Below are positions 31,803-34,003 of a DNA stretch of 34,003 nucleotides, one piece after another. Made by a program: the position numbers and the translations under genes. The stretch is from an uncultured Pseudanabaenaceae cyanobacterium (lineage in GTDB: Bacteria > Cyanobacteriota > Cyanobacteriia > PCC-9006 > JAAUQQ01). The notes beneath the pieces are model-generated. The model saw only the letters and a list, made by a program, of their open reading frames with translations. It was not told the DNA's origin and did no database searches. The stretch covers positions 1-34,003 of the forward strand of contig CALIGI010000050.1 of NCBI GenBank assembly GCA_938021205.1. Direction: 5' to 3'. Positions within the stretch are counted from its first letter, which is position 1. Every line of letters starts with the position of its first letter.

Positions 31803-32783
31803 ATGATGGGTCTCGTCTTTTGTAAGATTGTTAGTAGGCCTGCCGTGAACCGTTCTTCGGGGAGTTCTTCCCTTTCTGCTTCCCTCACTATTCCCCCTGC
31901 GCTGAAGCCCGGCGATCGCCTCATTGCCGTGGCCCTCAGCGGAACTTTGCGGGAGCGAGAAGCCTTTATGCAGGGTGTGGCGCTATGGCGGCAGCGGGGC
32001 TACAAGGTGGAGCTGGCACCGGGCTATGACGGACGCTGGGGGTATTTGGCGGGGACGGATGTTCAGCGGCGAAAGCAGCTCCAGCAAGCCTGGTCCGATC
32101 CGGACTGTAAGGGGGTGCTTTGTGTTCGAGGAGGCTATGGTGCGGCGCGTTTGCTCGAGGATTGGGAGTGGCCTAAGCTGGAGCCCCTCTCTGAGCCTAA
32201 GTGGTTGATTGGGTTTTCGGATGTGACGGCGTTGCTGTGGAGCTTGGGGCACCAGGGAATTTCTGGTGTGCATGGACCGCTGCTGACGACGATCGCCAGT
32301 GAACCTGCTTGGTCGATCCAGCGGCTATTTGACTGGGTGGAGGGCAAGCGAGATTTAGCGCCTTTGCGGGGGGAAAGCTGGCGTAGTGGTAAGGCGCAGG
32401 GGCTGTTGTTGCCTGCCAATCTGACGGTGGGGACTCATATGTTGGGGACCATTGCCCAGCCGAATTTAGGTGATGTGATTTTGGCGATTGAGGATGTGGG
32501 GGAAGCGCCTTATCGGTTGGACCGGATGCTGACGCAGTGGCGGATGGTGGGGGCTTTTGAGAAGGTCGTGGGGGTTGCCCTGGGTCGGTTTAGTCAGTGC
32601 GAGGCACCTGTAGGGATTCCCAGTTTGGATGTGGTGGAGGTTTTGCGCGATCGCCTCGCCGATTTGAAGATTCCCATTGTGGCGGAGCTGCCGTTTGGCC
32701 ATGATGGTGTGAATGCCTGTTTGCCGTTAGGGGTGAAGGCGAGGTTGGATGGCGATCGGGGGACGTTGTCGTTGTTGGTTTAG
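31803..32783 (+). CDS. ldcA: LD-carboxypeptidase (S66 family)
   Basis: 326 residues from the ATG at 31803; a TTG at 31776 and a GTG at 31845 are also in frame. LdcA removes the terminal D-Ala from L-Ala-D-Glu-mDAP-D-Ala tetrapeptides during peptidoglycan recycling; the MccF subgroup instead cleaves microcin-type conjugates. The Ser-Glu-His triad is visible: S139 (IGFSDVTAL), E230 (AIEDVGEAPYRLDR) and H300 (FGHDGVN). 'CVRGGYGAARLLE' at 107-119 is the oxyanion region. The first 30 residues are Ser-rich and poorly conserved. A perfect hairpin follows at 32808. Confidence 0.9.
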   Translation: MMGLVFCKIVSRPAVNRSSGSSSLSASLTIPPALKPGDRLIAVALSGTLREREAFMQGVALWRQRGYKVELAPGYDGRWGYLAGTDVQRRKQLQQAWSDPDCKGVLCVRGGYGAARLLEDWEWPKLEPLSEPKWLIGFSDVTALLWSLGHQGISGVHGPLLTTIASEPAWSIQRLFDWVEGKRDLAPLRGESWRSGKAQGLLLPANLTVGTHMLGTIAQPNLGDVILAIEDVGEAPYRLDRMLTQWRMVGAFEKVVGVALGRFSQCEAPVGIPSLDVVEVLRDRLADLKIPIVAELPFGHDGVNACLPLGVKARLDGDRGTLSLLV

Positions 32784-32807
32784 GGTTTGGCTGTGGACGT
32801 GGGGATG

Positions 32808-32858
32808 GCGGCGATAAATCACGGACATGGCAGTGCCATGTCCGTGATTTATCGCCGC
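32808..32858. terminator. Perfect 25-bp hairpin between convergent genes
   Basis: 25-bp arms starting GCGGCGATAAATCACGGACA (32808-32832) and 32834-32858 pair perfectly, with only one central base between. It abuts the stop of the minus-strand gene at 32862. A T-run is lacking on both sides, so it is either a strong structural terminator or a palindromic repeat unit. Confidence 0.75.
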
Positions 32859-32861
32859 AAT

Positions 32862-33239
32862 TTATTTGCGATCGCGATGCAAGTTTCCGGAGGAATCGCC
32901 ATGGTCCGGGCAAGGCGGCGCAGAAATGGACCGATTCAGCCAAGCAACAGCCTGCTCTAGTCGAGGCAATGCTTCTTCTTTGTTGCCTTTGAGTAGATAA
33001 ACGAGGGCTGCTGCAACCTGCTCTTTGGCACGTATAGCCCGGTTAGATTTTTTGCTGTGCCAGTTGGTTTCGGCGAGGGTGAGGCGTTCCATCAGGGCCT
33101 GGGCTAGTTCCCGGTCGGTGAGACCTTCGACTTTGGCTTGGAGGGGGCTTTTGATGCTGGTGCTGCCGAAGATGTCTTTAGGAGTCAGTTTGTTGGGGCT
33201 GGCGGTGGGAGCGGAGGCTTGGTCGGAAGCGGTGGCCAT
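32862..33239 (-). CDS. Conserved cyanobacterial protein of unknown function
   Basis: 125 residues. The Ala/Ser-rich N-terminus (1-22) is followed by a helical core: 'LTDRELAQALMERLTLAETNWHSKK' and 'AKEQVAAALVYLLKGNKEEALPRLEQAVAWLNRSI'. A polar His/Asp-rich tail closes it. The core looks like a short helical bundle of a type I associate with uncharacterised cyanobacterial proteins. There are no membrane segments or catalytic motifs. It is divergent from the coiled-coil membrane gene, 67 bp away. Confidence 0.7.
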   Translation of the reverse strand: MATASDQASAPTASPNKLTPKDIFGSTSIKSPLQAKVEGLTDRELAQALMERLTLAETNWHSKKSNRAIRAKEQVAAALVYLLKGNKEEALPRLEQAVAWLNRSISAPPCPDHGDSSGNLHRDRK

Positions 33240-33306
33240 AGCTGTTTTTGTCGAGATTAGGGCGAGATTGGGCTACATTCATTGGGTCTTATCCCCATTC
33301 TGTCCC

Positions 33307-33693
33307 ATGCCCCGGCGCAACGGTTCGAATTCTGCTGATTCTGCTGCTGAACAATCTGATGAACCTAGAATTGACTGGGCTGAGCTGGACCCGGTGATGG
33401 AGGCGTTGCGGGAGAAGTTTCATGCGTTTGATAAGCGCTATGCCCAGGTGCGTGGGAGCGATCGCCGCCGCGATGAGTTGGAAGCCCAGCAGGCCAATCT
33501 GCAATTGAATTCGCCCAGCCCGGAGCTGAAGAAGGAGCTGGAAGCTTTGGAGCAGGAGCTGGCTCAGGTTGAGTTGAGTTTGGAGAGTGAGCTGTTTTCC
33601 TGGGCTGGGTTGCGGGAGATTTTTTGGCAGGCGGTGCGGTTTGGTGGGTTGGGGATTGTTTTGGGGTGGTTTTTGAAGACTTGGGCGGGTTAA
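33307..33693 (+). CDS. Conserved coiled-coil protein with C-terminal membrane segment
   Basis: 128 residues from the ATG at 33307; an upstream in-frame start at 33025 would overlap the divergent gene. A disordered first 20 residues lead to 'DWAELDPVMEALREKFHAFDKRYAQV', then a coiled coil of about 55-95 (ELKKELEALEQELAQVELSLE) and a C-terminal hydrophobic helix with 'FWQAVRFGGLGIVLGWFLKTWAG'. This pattern suggests a tail-anchored membrane protein. I recall similar cyanobacterial proteins, but no function is known. Confidence 0.75.
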   Translation: MPRRNGSNSADSAAEQSDEPRIDWAELDPVMEALREKFHAFDKRYAQVRGSDRRRDELEAQQANLQLNSPSPELKKELEALEQELAQVELSLESELFSWAGLREIFWQAVRFGGLGIVLGWFLKTWAG

Positions 33694-34003
33694 CTGCGGC
33701 GGTAAACCATAAGAAGCAAGAGGCAAATCAGGACAGCCTTGGGGCCAGCCCCAAACCCCGCTCAAGGAGGACGAAGCGCCTCCTCCTTAGAGGTTATCCT
33801 CCTGCGCAAGGGGCTGGGTCGCTTCAGCAAATTCTTGGATCTGATGGATTGCAGCCTACTTTAACCTGAATTCGACAAGAAGCAATGCATCCTCTCCCCT
33901 AGCCCCTCTCCTAAAGGAGCGGGGAACCAAGCGAAGCTGAAAGCCTCGATTTTGCGTTCGGTTCCCTTGCTCCTTTAGGAGTAAGGGCTAGGGAAAGAGG
34001 TTG
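33694..34003. other. 310-bp 3' end of window with palindromic repeats, no gene
   Basis: A first palindromic patch near 33740-33806 includes GGGGCCAGCCCC and a CAGCCCC/GGGGCTG pair. A second, larger inverted repeat at 33891-34000 is listed separately. An ORF on the plus strand at 33624-33869 is judged spurious. Confidence 0.5.
33891..34000. repeat. 110-bp inverted-repeat element (MITE-like)
   Basis: Arms at 33891-33927 and about 33961-34000 pair with a few mismatches and short gaps. Both carry CTCCTAAAGGAG or its near complement and a GGGGAACC/GGTTCCC end. The element resembles dispersed 'CCCCTAGCCCCTCTCC' repeats I recall from cyanobacterial genomes. The window ends three bases after it, so a target-site copy cannot be judged. 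Confidence 0.65.

Noticed and set aside
33624..33869. 81-codon frame at the right end
   Set aside because: Overlaps the coiled-coil gene and runs into palindromic repeats; no protein-like features.

Overview
This window looks like chromosomal DNA of a cyanobacterium of moderate to high GC content. The highly iterated palindrome HIP1 (GCGATCGC) occurs about 35 times. There are small proteins of cyanobacterial families (DUF1816-like, DUF4278-like), a plastoquinone-type UbiA prenyltransferase, Mini-III RNase next to RlmB, and many Uma2/HEPN-type accessory features. No rRNA, tRNA, CRISPR array or transposase gene was recognised. Most of the window is housekeeping, with accessory material at the left edge and small palindromic repeats between convergent genes.

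Layout. 1-1814: the 3' end of a HEPN/HepT-like gene, a Uma2-family nuclease-fold gene and an ABC-2 permease with no ATPase in view. 1893-5077: an M24 aminopeptidase P and two different PlsC-type acyltransferases. 5097-5260: a pair of inverted-repeat elements. 5299-8304: a subtilisin-family protease with a P-domain (minus strand) and an exported helical protein. 8322-8453: a MITE-like element. 8548-10668: a response-regulator/PP2C phosphatase and a divergent RsbW-like kinase, which together form a partner-switching pair. 10842-13710: a small exported protein, mscL and a RadD-like helicase. 13891-17695: a YdcF-like membrane protein, trpD and carA. 17956-20471: a STAS anti-sigma-antagonist-like protein with an unusual start, mini-RNase III (mrnC) and rlmB with a long disordered N-terminus. 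20887-24138: a DUF1816-like small protein, an alpha/beta hydrolase and an ABC exporter. 24167-26226: an FHA-domain protein co-transcribed with a membrane protein. 26623-26799: a 58-residue DUF4278-like protein. 27039-30945: a deoxyribosyltransferase and exopolyphosphatase operon, divergent from a UbiA prenyltransferase that carries an unexpected J-like N-terminal domain. 30969-33693: a DUF2059 protein, an LD-carboxypeptidase and two conserved cyanobacterial proteins of unknown function. 33694-34003: small repeats.

How parts fit. The phosphatase, the kinase and the STAS protein about 7 kb away have the three activities of an RsbU/RsbW/RsbV-type switch. MrnC and RlmB both act on 23S rRNA. The two PlsC-like proteins belong to phosphatidate synthesis. 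The convergent gene pairs are mostly separated by strong hairpins that would serve as bidirectional terminators.

Most interesting observations: (i) the fusion of a degenerate J-like domain to 4-hydroxybenzoate prenyltransferase; (ii) a local GC-skew reversal centred on HIP1 palindromes, visible by hand count at most sites; (iii) a STAS gene whose only well-placed start behind a perfect Shine-Dalgarno is ATC; (iv) a PlsC paralogue lacking the Glu of the EGTR motif; (v) several compact inverted-repeat elements. All calls are from reading the sequence, and no database search was possible.
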